This document shows positions 33,701-45,528 of a stretch of 64,000 bases of DNA, in pieces. The stretch is from contig NW_020312136.1 in NCBI RefSeq assembly GCF_002999335.1, forward strand, positions 124,001 through 188,000, read 5' to 3'. The position numbers and the translations under genes are program-made. The notes beneath the pieces are model-generated. The model did no database searches. It was given only the letters and a program-made list of their open reading frames with translations, and had not been told where the DNA came from. The DNA comes from Cyclospora cayetanensis (lineage: Eukaryota; Apicomplexa; Conoidasida; Eucoccidiorida; Eimeriidae). Position 1 is the first letter of the stretch, and every line of letters begins with the position of its first letter.

Positions 33701-36700
33701 TTCCCCATGTAGGGCCACCTGCTGAATAGGGGGAGTGCGAGTCTTTAGGCCTCTCGTGGGGTAGTAGCCTGCGACGAGGCCCCGTTGGGCAGAGGATCGC
33801 GTTGCTCCCTGGAGCTCTTGGAAAGCAGCTAGCCGGCGCATTCGCAGCAGCAGCAGCAGCAGCAGCAGCAGCTCAAGCGCGTCACTCTGCCGTTAGTGTC
33901 TCTCTGTCCCTTCCTGCGCAGAGGTGACTGCTTCCGCCTGCGGGCAGTGCCTTTAAAGACAGTGCGGCCCCTCATTGTGGAGGATGTGCGTTTGGCCGAC
34001 ATCTGCCAGCTCCCTTCAGCCTCCCAGCCCGGAGGGCTCCCGACGGCTTTCAGCGACCCGTGGAATGATGCAACCGACAGGGAGGCGTGGGAGGCACTGA
34101 CCAGTCTTGTAGAGGACATTCTTCGAAGGTACAGCCAAACTGCGGGCATCGATCTGACTGCGTCGGCGAGCATGCCAGTGTCGCAGCAGCACCAGCAGCA
34201 GCCGAATACCAGGTGTGAGGCAGCTCCGGCCCGAAGGAGGCAGGCGTACCAGCTTTTCTGCAACTACAGGGCAGGCGCGACGCAGGATCTGTCGGCGGCT
34301 ACGAAATACTCTGCGGCGGGGGGCCCCCTCATGGAGACCCTCAGCGCCAGGGGCCCTGCAGAAGTCCTACAGAAGCTGCCACTCGTGCGGGTCAGAGTAG
34401 AGCACACGGGTTTCAGCACGATCAGTGCCCCTCGTTTTGCGTCGCAGTTTGTGGGCAGAGTGGCCAATCCAGACAGCCTCCTCTGCTTCTACAAGAGGCG
34501 CTCAAGCCATCAGAGGTATGCGCCGAATTTGCGCATGCCGCTGCGCACACCGCCGACTCTGCGCCAAGCAAAGATAAGGGGAAGCTTTAGCGCAGGGTCA
34601 GAGCAGTGTCGCGTTGCATGCCTTCCAGCGTCTCCTGTCTGCTCTCGATTGCTACAGCGCCTCTAAGGAGGGCTCTGCTCTGCCGGAACTGCAGCTCGAG
34701 GCAGCGCTGGGCGCTGGCTCTTCAGAGATACATGACATCGTGCGTCACCACCGCAGTGAACCAAGCAGGCCTCCCGAAAGCCCTTTGCTTCCCTCTCTTT
34801 TGTCTTTCTGTACGCTCCGCGGGAGCACGATGCCGCGGAGAAGGCGAGAGCGGCCTCTATGGGCGCTGCCAAGCGAAGAGAGGGCCCGCCGATTGGCTGG
34901 GCACGGGTGGGAAGGGAGAGGCGTGAGTGGACGGTGCAGGCCATTGACGCGCGGCTGGGAAGTGCTTTTTGTGGCATCTGACTGCAGATTTTTCATTATA
35001 TGGAGGGTGCCAGTGGCCTCAACGTTTTATCTGAACCGGATTTCAATGACGCCGTTCAAGACTTTGCAGTTAAAATGGTTTGTCTAGCCCTTGGCCAGTT
35101 CGGGCGAACAACCCTTACAATTATTACCTGAGGACTTCTTTGGTTGAGCTCATGAGGACTGCTTTGCCTCTTAAGCATTCCTCGCCTACACCTGCAGTGT
35201 ATGCCAGTAGAGGCTTAGGACGTGGCACGTTGATGAAAATCAGTTTGGCGCTACTGCTCGTAAACGCCCTCACATGAAGAGCGGCCGGCAGTTTTTCTCA
35301 TCCAGTGTCTTTTTGCAGCACGAGCCTCTGTTCCCCACCGGTGCCCTCCCCTGATTCCATGTGATGCACTGCCTCCGCAATATATCGCTTTGCGGCCCTT
35401 GTGTGGGACAGGGCCCCCTATTGACTCCGGGTCGAACCTGCATCTGTGTGTGCATGTTGTTGCCAGTCCCCCTGCTTGTCCTGATGCCGTTTATGTATCC
35501 TCGAATATGCCCCTCTGCTTCCCTGATCCGATCTGTCTGCCCTTTGATTGGCTGCTCAGGACCCCTCGGCTATATCCGCCTTCGTATCTAGGAGCATCAG
35601 CACAGCAAGGCTCCATGCAAGGGATGAGCTGCTAAAGCGCCTCAAAGAAAAACCCGACAAGTACCCCTCTCAAGAGGACGCCAGGGCAATCATTGCCGTA
35701 AGCTGAGCAGCCACGCATGGTGTAGAGGGCATCATCCGTGTTATTCTTCGCCTCGCTGCTTTGGACTCTCTGTGGGCGGAGGGCACAATGCGGATCGCCT
35801 GCTGCCGTCCAGACAGTACAGAGGGATGGCCCGCCACTAGACACCGGGTTCTTTTCAGAACGTCGAGCGCCCCCTCTGTCGCCGCCGTCTTTTTCCTTGC
35901 AAAAGTGTTACTTAACAAAGAGCCCCGGAGACAGCGACGGGTATTCTAGCCGTCGTCATGTCGCTTATTGAAAATACAGGCTTTGCGAGACTTGCGCGCG
36001 GATCGGGCACTTGCTACGGCTTCGTGTGGTGCTTTTAATCCTCAGAAATACACCCAAGAAGCCCGCATGCGGCGTCTAGAAGCAGCAGTAAGCCAGTGTG
36101 GCCCGTGTATATCTGCGAGTCCACGATGCAGCACAGTGCCGTGTTGTGTGCAAGCGTCTCATTCGATGCTGGGCAGTCTCCCGTGGCACTTGATGGGAGG
36201 AACGGTGGTAGAGAAGGGGAGTGATGCTCTGATAAGGATTGGGGTCTTTGCTTATTCCCGCTAGAAAAGCGCACTGGAACCAATGCCCTGGTGCATCTTG
36301 TATGCGGATGCGGTTTTTTTTCCAGGAATCTTCTGAGGGCGGCGGTACGACGTTTGGCTCGCATTTCGCCGCCTTTTCAATGACTCTCTACGCATGAGGC
36401 GAAAAGCGCAGAGCTACCGCAGTCTCATGAAGGGGCAATGCCCGTACGGAGCGAAGGCTTTCCTGTGGGCATCTGCGGCATTGTTCAAAGGCTGTTTGTG
36501 GCTGTGCGCTGCAGGCGTTTCAGGGCCTCCTGACACCGCAGCGTCCGCGGATGCAGCGCCGGTGTCTATACCACCCCTACCCACAGGCGCTGGTGTGGAA
36601 ATGACGGATGGCTGCGACCCTTCCGATTCACAGGAAAGCTGCACAGAAGACACCTTGAGGTTAAAAACAGCAGTGGCTCCTCTCAGACGCGGGAGAGCGA

Positions 36701-37096
36701 GCCGTGGGGGCCCCCCCGGTGGCACTCCTGCAGCGCCCTTGACCAGCGACACTGAGGAGGGGCTCTCGAGAGTTGAGTTTCCAGGAGCTTCCAAGAAGCC
36801 AAGACGCGCAGCAGCGAAAAAGCAAACAGAAGCGGGGAGAGGCCGTGGGCGGAGAAAGGTGGCAACACAGCACAAAGCAGGTGTTGATGCAATAGGAGTC
36901 AGCGACAGCGACAGCCAAGATGACACGGTACGGTCACGGAGAATAAAGAGGGTCTTCTGCGCAAATTTTATCGCCTTGCGTGAGGTGGCTCTGGGAGGGT
37001 TCGAAGGCTATCAAATGCGCAGACTCTTGGTGGATGCTCGTGTGTGTATGTGTGCTGGTGCTGATGGCGCTGCTGCAGGAGGGGACGCAAGGGACT
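30721..37096 (+). CDS. MRE11: MRE11 double-strand-break repair nuclease
   Basis: Phase-consistent exons are 30721-31106, 31245-31576, 31755-31813, 32142-32219, 32526-32591, 32910-32980, 33306-33390, 33529-33668, 33922-34515, 34607-34739 and 34988-35077; later exons near 35590-35699, 35980-36087 and 36506-36951 are approximate, and the frame at 37349-37897 may be more C-terminus. Phosphoesterase motifs are all present: [75 protein letters not shown] and [10 protein letters not shown]. The capping domain follows: [32 protein letters not shown] and [18 protein letters not shown]. The tail is disordered with an RGRGRR motif, like the DNA-binding GAR region of MRE11. In the MRN complex with RAD50/NBS1 it resects broken DNA ends in the nucleus. 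Intron 33669-33921 uses a GC donor. Gln/Ser-rich insertions lengthen the protein. Confidence 0.95.
33669..33921 (+). other. GC-AG intron in MRE11
   Basis: The exon ends GTCAG and the intron begins GCAAGCC, the AG|GCAAG consensus for GC-AG introns, ending TGCGCAG. Joining restores [19 protein letters not shown] in phase (AG + A = Arg), exactly as expected for MRE11. A GT at 33664 would put the next exon out of phase. Confidence 0.75.
33845..33871 (+). repeat. (CAG)9 microsatellite
   Basis: Nine perfect CAG units within the GC-AG intron of MRE11. CAG trinucleotide tracts are a hallmark of Eimeria genomes, though usually found in coding exons. Confidence 0.95.
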
Positions 37097-37897
37097 GCTC
37101 GTAGGAAAGGGAGGCAGCCACCTGCGGCCGCAGGCGTTTCTAAGCAGCAAATGGATATTCGCTCCCTTCTCTCACAGCTGGTGAGGCAGTCCTTCTCCTG
37201 CTGGCCTCTGTTTTGTCTCTTGCTTTCAGAATGCTGGGGGCAGTGAGCTGGGCTTTCACGTTCGAGCGGTCGGTGAACAGGCGTCTTTCAAAGTTTCTCT
37301 GAGCCTCTACCGCTTTGTGCCCGATTCCACTTGCGTTTCTGGTGAGCAATGAAGCCCGAATGCTTTCAGGAAAGCCATGTGCGTTCAAATGCTTCTCAGT
37401 CGAGCCGGCGAGGAGTCCGCTCACAAGCGCCAGTCAGGGGTTCGTCCTATGCCAGTAGTCCGCCAGATGTACCGACACAGCAAAGTGATGGCGCACCGTG
37501 CGGATCCTTGGCAGACACTCACTGGGAGGCTCAGTCATCGGTCTTGCCTACAGCCGCAGGCTCCTCACTGCAGCCACCGGCCAAAAGGCAGCTTCCGCCG
37601 CGCCCAGCGCTGCCCCTAGGGCCCCCCTCTGCCAAGACTAATGTGAATGCTGCAAACGAGGCGCATCCTGATGTAAGAGGGCCTCTGCATGTGACCAGTT
37701 GGACAAAGCGGGCCAAGCACACCGACACGCAGGGATTTGGAGGGGCCGGAGAAGGAAGCGAGTCAGCTTTCCTACCGAATTCTATCTACACAGGAGTAAG
37801 TGGGGTCGCGCTACGCTTGCCGCAAAACGGAGCTCCGACAAACTGCATGGCGAATTTATGGCCCCAATGTATTTATATGTCAGTATTGTCTAGATGA

Positions 37898-38641
37898 ACT
37901 GATTTTAGAGTTTATCAAATGGGTGTGTGGACGATGAGGCTCCGTATCTTCGCAGGCAAATGAAGGGAACTCCATGCGGACAGAAAGTCGCACCATCAGC
38001 TGGAAACGGAGGTGACGAGCCAGCCATACAACTATTAGGCAAGCTGCTACATTGAAGGGCCCCCTTCCATGCTGTTTTTTTGTTTAGTTGCTCTCTGCAG
38101 CAGCACCAACAGAGTGTAACTGCCTTGGTCAGTTTGCAAAGGGCCGATTCACCCAGCTTCTTTACACACGCCTGGCAGTTCAGCGTGTCTGTCTGAGCCC
38201 AGCACTTTGGAATGCAGTGATTGCGTAGCTGCTTTAGGCGACAAATAGGGCTGCCCACTAGCGTGACACATGGAAGAATAGTGCCGCTTGGGTCTTTATT
38301 AGAGTCTAGTGAAGCCACGGTAAAGCCACAGTCCTTTATACCCAAACGAGACAATTTTTCCCGTGGTGGCTCTCTATTACGTCAGGTGGCCGTATTCTGC
38401 CTTCGTGCCTTGAGAAATACTAATCTGCCAAAGTCTCTGAAAACGAGTTTCTGCTGGATTCTTATTGATCTGAGAGCGGAGCATTGGGAATCTAGGCGGG
38501 CATTCGATTCCCACTTAAGGGCAGTGGCCACATATGCTGCTACAGAACACCCCTTGAAGGTTTCTGCATGCTAAGTGTAGGATGCAGCTGCTGGTTGCGG
38601 GTTCTCGATTGGCATAAGATAAACCAATATTGCAATGCTCC
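37898..38641. other. No gene firmly recognised
   Basis: A minus-strand frame 38354-37905 is open for 149 residues and cysteine-rich (PKCWAQTDTLNCQACVKK), but no family or splice context supports it, so it is left unannotated. Confidence 0.3.
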
Positions 38642-38926
38642 TTAGAGCAGTGCTGCTTCGTCAAAGAAATGGCGTGCCGCATAGCGCAAATGAAGCCACC
38701 AGTCGTTTATCGCATCTAAGCATGCGGTGCTGAGTGGCCCTGTGGCTCGCTGTATGATTTGTGTAACTACAGAGATGCAATAAAAGCGCGTTAGTGACAT
38801 TTCAAGAAGCACACTCTGTTCAAATATCGAGCTGAAGAGGCGGAGCTGGCACACGACTAGCAGGTCAGCGAGCGACTTGCATCCCGGGCTGGGTAGCGGA
38901 ATTTCATCATACATCACCCAAGCAAC
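38642..38926 (-). CDS. Possible 3' terminal exon, unknown gene
   Basis: After a strong acceptor (CTGCCTACAG) at 38927 the frame reads VAWVMYDEIPLPSPGCKS, LLVVCQLRLFSSIFEQS and CLDAINDWWLHLRYAARHFF to a stop at 38642. Its composition is protein-like, with helical hydrophobic segments. No upstream exon could be assigned with confidence. Confidence 0.3.
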   Translation of the reverse strand, partial: VAWVMYDEIPLPSPGCKSLADLLVVCQLRLFSSIFEQSVLLEMSLTRFYCISVVTQIIQRATGPLSTACLDAINDWWLHLRYAARHFFDEAALL

Positions 38927-40520
38927 CTGTAGGCAGATCGCAGCGTGAATAGTGCAACGATACATATAGAGCCTCTAAAAGAAGCCACCTAACTCCCGAA
39001 TCAACCGAGTCGGCAACATGTTCAAGTGCTTTTAAAGAAACTCGATTGCTGCCCTACCCGCAACATAAAGAGTTCCTGAGCCGAGGGGATAGGCGTCGGT
39101 GAGCGCAGCTGCCTCGCTCTATGCCCTCACAGCTAGTTGCACTTAGCATCCAGCGAACATATAACAGTGCGTCTAAGTTAATCGTCCAAGTACTGTGCAC
39201 GAAGCAACATACAAGAACACACAAACTAATCAGTTCCTTTGCTGATTCGTAGTCGAAAATAACTCTTGTAGAAAGTTTTTGGATGACGCTTAGCCCCCTC
39301 CATACGGACTATGCGTCTACTGCCTGTCGCCTTCGTGTAGTTAATGCATATTGTCGGTCTCGAAAACTAATTGTGGCGGCAAAGTCTTGGTGTAAGCAGG
39401 AGCAATTCAACAATGCCACATCTGTTGCCATCTTGAAGCTTCATAGGCTTGGCACTCCTAGTATGAAGTACGCAGTTGGTGCAACACGGCGAGTTTTGCC
39501 AGGGAGAATCAGACTGCAAATAGATACGAGTGGGCAGAATCACAGGACAGCACATGAACCCATGCATAGTAAGCATTCAGTGTTAGATGTGTCTCTGCTT
39601 GCAAGGCTTCCGGCATTTTCAAAAGTCACCGTACTGCGATGAGCGTTTAAGCGCCGACATCGCACAACCGGACTTTGGCAGCGCCAAAGCACACTTAAAG
39701 CCCAACAGCTACTGCACTCCAACTGCCTGATCAAAATTAATCGGGAAGAATCCAATTTCTATGCGCTATCGTTTGCAGGAATGAAAGAAGCAACCTGAAT
39801 GCGGTTCTCTGTTGCCATTCGGTCCCTTCGTCGGAAAAGGACCGCTTGATGAGTTAATGCCTAGGCTCCGGGAAGTGCAGTAGGTGTGCTTTACATTTCT
39901 GATCAGATGAGGGCTTTTCTTGCCTAGAGTTGAGGGCCCCGCGTATGGGTACCCCAGCAGCGGAGGGTTGCAGGGAGAGTAATACACACAACGAGCCAGG
40001 CGGTAGCGGATGCAGCACTCATAATCCTAGTCGTTTGTTGTCTGAATTAATTTCGTCTGGCCCTCTAGGAAAGAAGGATGCATCGAGAGCAGCCGTTCGC
40101 TCACCGCTATGTGGGGCGTAGCGACGAAGATTGCCGGCACGCTGGTTTTCTACTTCCCGAGGCCAATGTCAGTGGTCCTGGCATCTGAAACTAGACGGTC
40201 ACACTAGAACAATGGAGTAAACCCGATGTGCCTGACTTCTATCTTGAGAAGGCACCACCTCTTCGCGTTCGCAGCCCATCTCACCATCTTCTATGCCCTG
40301 GGGCTGGCGGCAGGCGGGGCCCCCATCAGAGGCCCCCGCTGCATCCGAAGATAGCAAGGAAACCTCTTTATTACGCTGCGCCCGCGTGTATGTGCGCACC
40401 CAAGCGCGGGTAAGAGCTCAGTGGGGAGGGGCAAGCTAGTGAGGACTCAGCTCTGGCGTGCAGAAGCCGGTGGCTTCGCTGTGCTTCCTCGAAGTTACCC
40501 TCCTTTTGTGCAGAAGAACT
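38927..40520. other. Long stretch without a supported gene
   Basis: Open frames of 60-120 codons occur on both strands (for example 39283-39642 + and 40199-40399 -), but none shows motifs or coherent splice sites. It may contain exons of the flanking minus-strand frames. Confidence 0.3.
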
Positions 40521-40808
40521 CTACCTTCTAGCGGACCTTCTGAGCTCCTTCTTTCGGCCCCCTTTCGCTGGCAGCAGCAACATAAGGGTTTCTGCCCCTC
40601 CTAGCAGAAGCGGCCAGTGTGTTGCATCAGAGCACAATGGCTTCCCGATGAACAAACAGGTTCCCTCCTCGTCGTACTGAACTGTGGCTGAGGCCTGCAT
40701 TCTGGAGCTGTGCTGCTGGTGGATCGGGCGTCTGTCAAGGGTGCCCTTCCCTGCTGCCAGTTCCTCCCACAAGTGCTGCCGAGTCTCCCGCGGTTTGAGC
40801 TGGGTGGC
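40521..40808 (-). CDS. Possible terminal exon of a minus-strand gene
   Basis: After an acceptor at 40810-40809 the frame reads TQLKPRETRQHLWEELAAGK, VQYDEEGTCLFIG and LMLLLPAKGGRKKEL to a stop, 96 codons in phase 0. An open, Arg-rich frame continues upstream on the same strand into 41075 (LPAELQRVLLGARWQLQNAS), which would overlap the mitoferrin 5' end in antisense. The junction was not resolved and no family was recognised. Confidence 0.35.
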   Translation of the reverse strand, partial: ATQLKPRETRQHLWEELAAGKGTLDRRPIHQQHSSRMQASATVQYDEEGTCLFIGKPLCSDATHWPLLLGGAETLMLLLPAKGGRKKELRRSARR

Positions 40809-40984
40809 CTACCGAGGAGGCCAGTTGATGGCAACGCTGTCACCCCGACAGCTGCAGCGTCTGTCGTAGTGGGACCTTAGGGAAGCGTTTTGCAGTTGCC
40901 ACCGTGCACCCAGAAGCACCCGTTGCAGCTCAGCGGGTAAGGAGCTGTATCTGCGACGTACTATCTTCAAGGGTGGCTCCTGGC

Positions 40985-43900
40985 ATGGCAGCACTGCTTC
41001 CAGCAATGGGCATGCCCTCTGCGCGCACCTCTCCGCGCGAGGCCCCTCCCGCCCCGAGCTCGAGGCAGCTGCCACACGTGACCCCAGATGACTCGTCGCC
41101 GGGAGGGGGCCCCCCCTGTTGCTCCCCGTGTGCCTTCTCCTCCGACTCTTTCGAGTGGGAGGAGTGGCGGGGGGATTGGCCGTTGATGCACCACGCCATA
41201 GCGGGCAGCTTCGCGGGTGTCATGGAGCACTTGGCGATGTACCCAGTCGATACGCTGAAGACTCGCATGCAGGCGTTCAGAGGGCCGCCCAGGCCTTCCT
41301 CGCACCGTCTTCACGCAGCAGCCGCCTCAGGCAGTGCCCAGGCAGGCCCCTACGACGGCCGTTACAGCGGCAGCCGCCGATGCTCAGGAGGGCTCAACGA
41401 AAGCGTTGGCGCACAGCCTGCAGCCTCGGATGCGGCGAAGGCAAGGGTGCGGATGGAGCGGTACCCTGGAGTCTCTTCATGGGAAGTCGCCGCGGCTTCT
41501 TCGTCTGGAGGCTGCGGCTTCCGGAGTTCTTCGCGAGCGTCTGCCGGCTCCCTCTCTGAGAGGGCTGCTGGGGTAGCGCTTCGCGGGGGGGTTCCGCGCC
41601 CTTCTGGGGGAGTTGTGGCATCCGTAGTGCCCCCCTTGGGCCCGCTGTCGAAAGCCGCGGCGGCAGAAGTGCGAAGCTCCGCAGCCACTGAGAGAAAGCT
41701 ACCCTCGTGGCAGCGGCTGCGGAGCGGGGGGGGGGGCCGCTTGCGCCAGAGCGTGGCCGCAGTCTCGGGAGACGCCTCGAACTCGACGGCAACACGATGC
41801 CTGGCGGGGCCCTTAGTCTTGCAGGGGCCCACTGCTGCAGGCTCCGGGGTGGCCAGTGGACTGCGCGGTGTCTCGAGCAGCGCGGCTGGGCTGGGGAACG
41901 CTGTGCAGCAAACTTTGGGCCGAGGCGATGGCTGTCGGCTCAGTGGGAGACTCGGGCTGCTGTCTGGCCTCAGGGCAGTGTATGCGGAAGGGGGCTTTAG
42001 GGGCCTTTACAGAGGAGCCGGCGCCGTGGTGGCTGGCTGTGTGCCTGCGCACGCGTGTTACTTCATGTCCTATGAAGCGGTCAAGGAACGCATGAAGATC
42101 AGGGCCCGTGCCCGTCAGCAGCAGCAGCAGCAAAAGTTGGCGGCTTCGGCGGCTGCAAACGGGGGAGACTCCAGTAGTGTAACAGCTGGGGCAGCAGCCA
42201 CTCCCACTGGGTGTGTTAGCCTCCAAAGCGGCTGCCGTACAGAGCCCACAGGCCCGGGGCAGTGCTCTGGGGAAGTCTCCCCAGAGACGCACGGCCCGTG
42301 GTTGACTCACGGCGAGCTGCTGGCTTGTGGCGTTTGTGCGACGATGAGTCACGACCTTATCCTCACCCCAGTGGATGTTGTAAAGCAACGCATGCAACTC
42401 GGATGCTTCAGGTGGGCGGTACCGACAGGCGTACAGGCTTGGCTCGCTCGCTCGCTGCATGCTGCCGCTGGCGCCTGTGTCTCGCGGCCTTCTCAGAGAA
42501 GGCCGCGAGACACAGGCGCCAGCGGCAGCATGCAGCGAGCGAGCGATGGCTCTGCAATGACGTCAGTCTGTCCTGATTTAGCCATGGACCCCTTCAGGAG
42601 ACGGCAGTATTGCCTCCGTAGATCCCTCTCCTCGTGTACAGTTCTACCTGTCTGTGGCCTTCTTGTGCTGCGCTGTTGTATTTACGAGTGTCGAGGCTTT
42701 TGTGCGGGTCGCTTGCGTATGCCTTCAAGGTCCTTGGGAGACTGCGTTACTGCAACTTTGCGTCGCGAGGGGCATCTGGCCTTTGTGCGTTCGCTACCAG
42801 TCTCTCTGCTCCTGAATCTTCCTCACGGTGCAACGCTGGTTTACACCAATGAAACCCTCAAGGGTCACCTTGAAGCCTTAGCGCCCTTCTCCCCCCACAG
42901 CCTGCCGCTCTACTTCTTCTGCGCCGGTATGAGACTCCATAAACGCAGAGACTGCATGATCGGAAGGGGTGTGGGATTTCGCGCGCGCAAACTTAGTAGA
43001 GGTAGATGGATGCTGGAGAGCTTACGTGGGGAACCCCTCAAGTCGGGCACAGGAGGACTTAGAGGCTCAGTGTCGTGGTATTCGGGGCAGCAGAAGAAGC
43101 GGGGCATCTAAAACAGATGCGCATGAAGCGTGAACGGGCAATGAGTCTTGTTGGAGGAGAAGCCTGTGCTTTGGCTGTGCCCACCGGTAGCGGTGTGCAG
43201 GGGCTGTGCAATGCCTCTCCTGATCTGGGCCTCTTTAGTGCTCTGCACAAATGCAGCGGGCAGACTTGCATGTCGAGACAGGAGAGCTGATCCGACTGAC
43301 GTTGCGTGTTTTGGCTACGAGTGCTGTGGTGCTGGCAGGCGTCAGTGGCGGTGTGGCGGGCCTTATATCGAATCCCTTGGATGTCGTGAAGACACGCCTA
43401 CAGACTCAGGACTGCGCTATTCGAGAGGTACACTGGCTCTTGACCTCTCGTGCAAAAACGGCCAATTTAAGCGCGTTCTGTTTATGCCGTTTCTCAAAGC
43501 AGCCAGCAGGAATGCGTATTGAGGGGCCTATGCACATGTCTTGCAAGTCACTTGTAAACATGGATGGACCCACAGGGGATTCTTATCAGTTGCACTGAGC
43601 TAAGGAGGTTGGTTTCCAGAGGGGAGCACTGAGACATCTGGCAGGAAGGGTCCCGTCAGCTATGTGGGCCTTTCTGGCACCTTCTACCTCTTCGCAATTA
43701 GGCTCGAGGCGGTTTATGGATATAGGGTTTCTAATTTCTGCCTGCTTTATGGCTCAATGCTTGTGTTGCCTCCTTGCTGCTGTCCGTAGTCGCGGGCTTT
43801 TCTGGCCGGTGTGAAGGAGGCAGGGAGCTGCAAGCTAGGGCCGTGCACGCCCAAGTATCAAGTAAGCAGCCTTCTGGCCCTGCTCGCAGAGTCTGAGGAA

Positions 43901-44716
43901 GCCTCAGAGGCCTCTTGCGTCTTTGTTTTTCTCTTGGTGTTGTGGGGTAGAACCGCCTGCAGCCGCTACTGTGGTGGTGCTGGCCTTTCAAGGAAGGGGC
44001 GCGCGGGCGCTACTGCAGCAGCTGCCGAGTTGGTGCTTTTGTGTGTTGCATGCAGTCATTGTTGGGGACCATCCGGACGATTTGGCTCGAAGAAGGACTG
44101 CAGGGGTTCTGGCGGGTAAGGCCTCTCGTCTCGTTTTACTCTCACAGCTGTCATCTTCCTCTGCTTTGCCAGGGCAGACCCTCTGCGCAGGGAGCGAGAT
44201 ACCACAAATTGCCATCCTTCTCCCCACTAAACATGCGCCTGCTTTGGCCTGCTGAGGGACTGACGGTTGCTCTACTCTGTCGAACAACGGGCTGTCGGGA
44301 TACTGCGGATTCCACGCGTAGCGGCTCTCTTTGCTGTTGCACTTGTGGGCCGTACACGCGGTGTGTGTACACTGCGTTGCGCATTGTGGTTCTTACAGGG
44401 AGTCAGCAGCCGCGTTTGCCTCAGCATTCCTGCAACAGCAATATGCTGGGGTAAGTAGTAACTGCCGCGTGGGATAACGAGTAACTTGGGGATTAAGAGG
44501 AATGCAGGGAGTGACGGGTGCAGATAAGGGCAGAAGAAGAGAAGCACGGGTAAATAGCTATAAGCAGAAGGCGCAGAGGGAGCCACATTTTCCGGACGGC
44601 AGACATGGAAGCCCTTTTTTGTGTGTGCGTTATCTTTTTGTGCTTGCTCTTGATATTTCCCAGGATCCTACGAGACCTTCAAATTTCTTTGGCATGCATC
44701 AGCTGGGGGCCATTGA
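40985..44716 (+). CDS. Mitoferrin-like mitochondrial iron carrier
   Basis: Seven phase-consistent exons (40985-42411, 42730-42926, 43339-43427, 43790-43861, 44056-44115, 44399-44450, 44664-44716) give about 649 residues. Three carrier repeats are visible: MHHAIAGSFAGVMEHLAMYP with PVDTLKTRMQ; LTPVDVVKQRMQ after HGELLACGVCATMSHDLI; and GVSGGVAGLISNPLDVVKTR. Helix-even segments are EGGFRGLYRGAGAVVAGCVP, EGHLAFVRSLPVSLLLNLPH and EEGLQGFWRG with SRVCLSIPATAICWGSYETF. AGVMEHxxMYPxDTxKTRMQ is the mitoferrin/Mrs3/4 signature; the family moves ferrous iron across the inner mitochondrial membrane. Normal length is about 300-360; the excess is an N-terminal extension, a roughly 220-residue S/A/G-rich loop between helices 1 and 2, and a Q/G-rich loop between helices 3... 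and 4. The start is chosen as the first ATG after the acceptor-poor upstream; 41189 is a later alternative. Confidence 0.9.
42444..42546. repeat. Perfect 51-bp-arm palindrome (1-nt centre)
   Basis: Arms 42444-42494 and 42496-42546 are exact reverse complements around a single A at 42495. The left arm begins TCGCTCGCTCGCTGC and ends CGGCCTTCTC; the right begins GAGAAGGCCG. The whole sits inside mitoferrin intron 42412-42729. The base flanking each arm does not pair, so the ends are sharp. Transcribed RNA would form a near-loopless hairpin. Confidence 0.97.
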
Positions 44717-45528
44717 TTTTGCGCGATGTTTCTATTGCAGTTTCATTCCGTTTATACCCCCGTGCGGTTGTGCGCTGCGAAGACTGCCTTCAGATGCATG
44801 TAAGTAGCTGGCTGTCTTAACAGGGGCTTTGAAGCCTGCTGCATTCTTTGAGGCTGTCCAACGCGTGGTAATGCCATTAACGCCCCAAGTAGCGTTTGAG
44901 GCTTCGGTGGCCTCATGAATTCAAAGTGTTTCGTTTTCCTCCCTCTCTGGGGGGGTTTCTTCGATTGCCAAGGTTCCCCGTTCACTGGGGAGAATAGGGA
45001 CAGTGCAAAACGAGGGAGTGCAGCCGCTAGTCTGGGCCGCACCGCGGGCACACTGCTTCTTAGAGAAAGTGCCCGGTGCATTAAAAGCAAATGATTTCTT
45101 GTACCCACTCGCTGTGTGGACTGAACCTGCAAAGTCTCGGCTTCTGCTGCAAAGCAGATGAGAGGCTGCCCGTTCTTCGGCCGAAACTAAGGGTGTATTC
45201 CACATGAGGCACCCAGCAGGCATACGTGATACAGAGGGTACCTACTGATATTAGGCCTTAGCTTGAGGGCGCCCCTTTCACCACCTCTTTACCAATCCCC
45301 TCCCCCCGCGCATGCACTCGGGCCCTTTACATGGCCCAAGCACGTGCGCTCCCCGGTTTCTAAACGCGCACAAAAGAGGATGGGCTACTGAAATCGTGTG
45401 CGGTCGGCACCACCTATTCTGGAAGCCGTTATCCAGCCCCCCAAAGCCCATGATGCCATATTCTTCAACTGACGGGCCTCCCCGAGGGCCCTTAAGTAAC
45501 AAAAAGGACAACTGTTTTGCATAGCTTA
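44717..45528. other. Spacer between convergent genes
   Basis: Between the mitoferrin stop and the stop of the minus-strand low-complexity gene. Open frames are shadows or chance; no motif was found. Confidence 0.4.

Noticed and set aside
37905..38354. 149-residue cysteine-rich minus-strand frame
   Set aside because: No domain pattern, no splice context, and Cys codons fall irregularly; probably a chance open frame.
40521..41075. A single long antisense gene overlapping the mitoferrin start
   Set aside because: The donor and acceptor nearest the junction would define a 4-nt intron, so the two frames cannot be joined there; only the 3' frame is listed, at low confidence.
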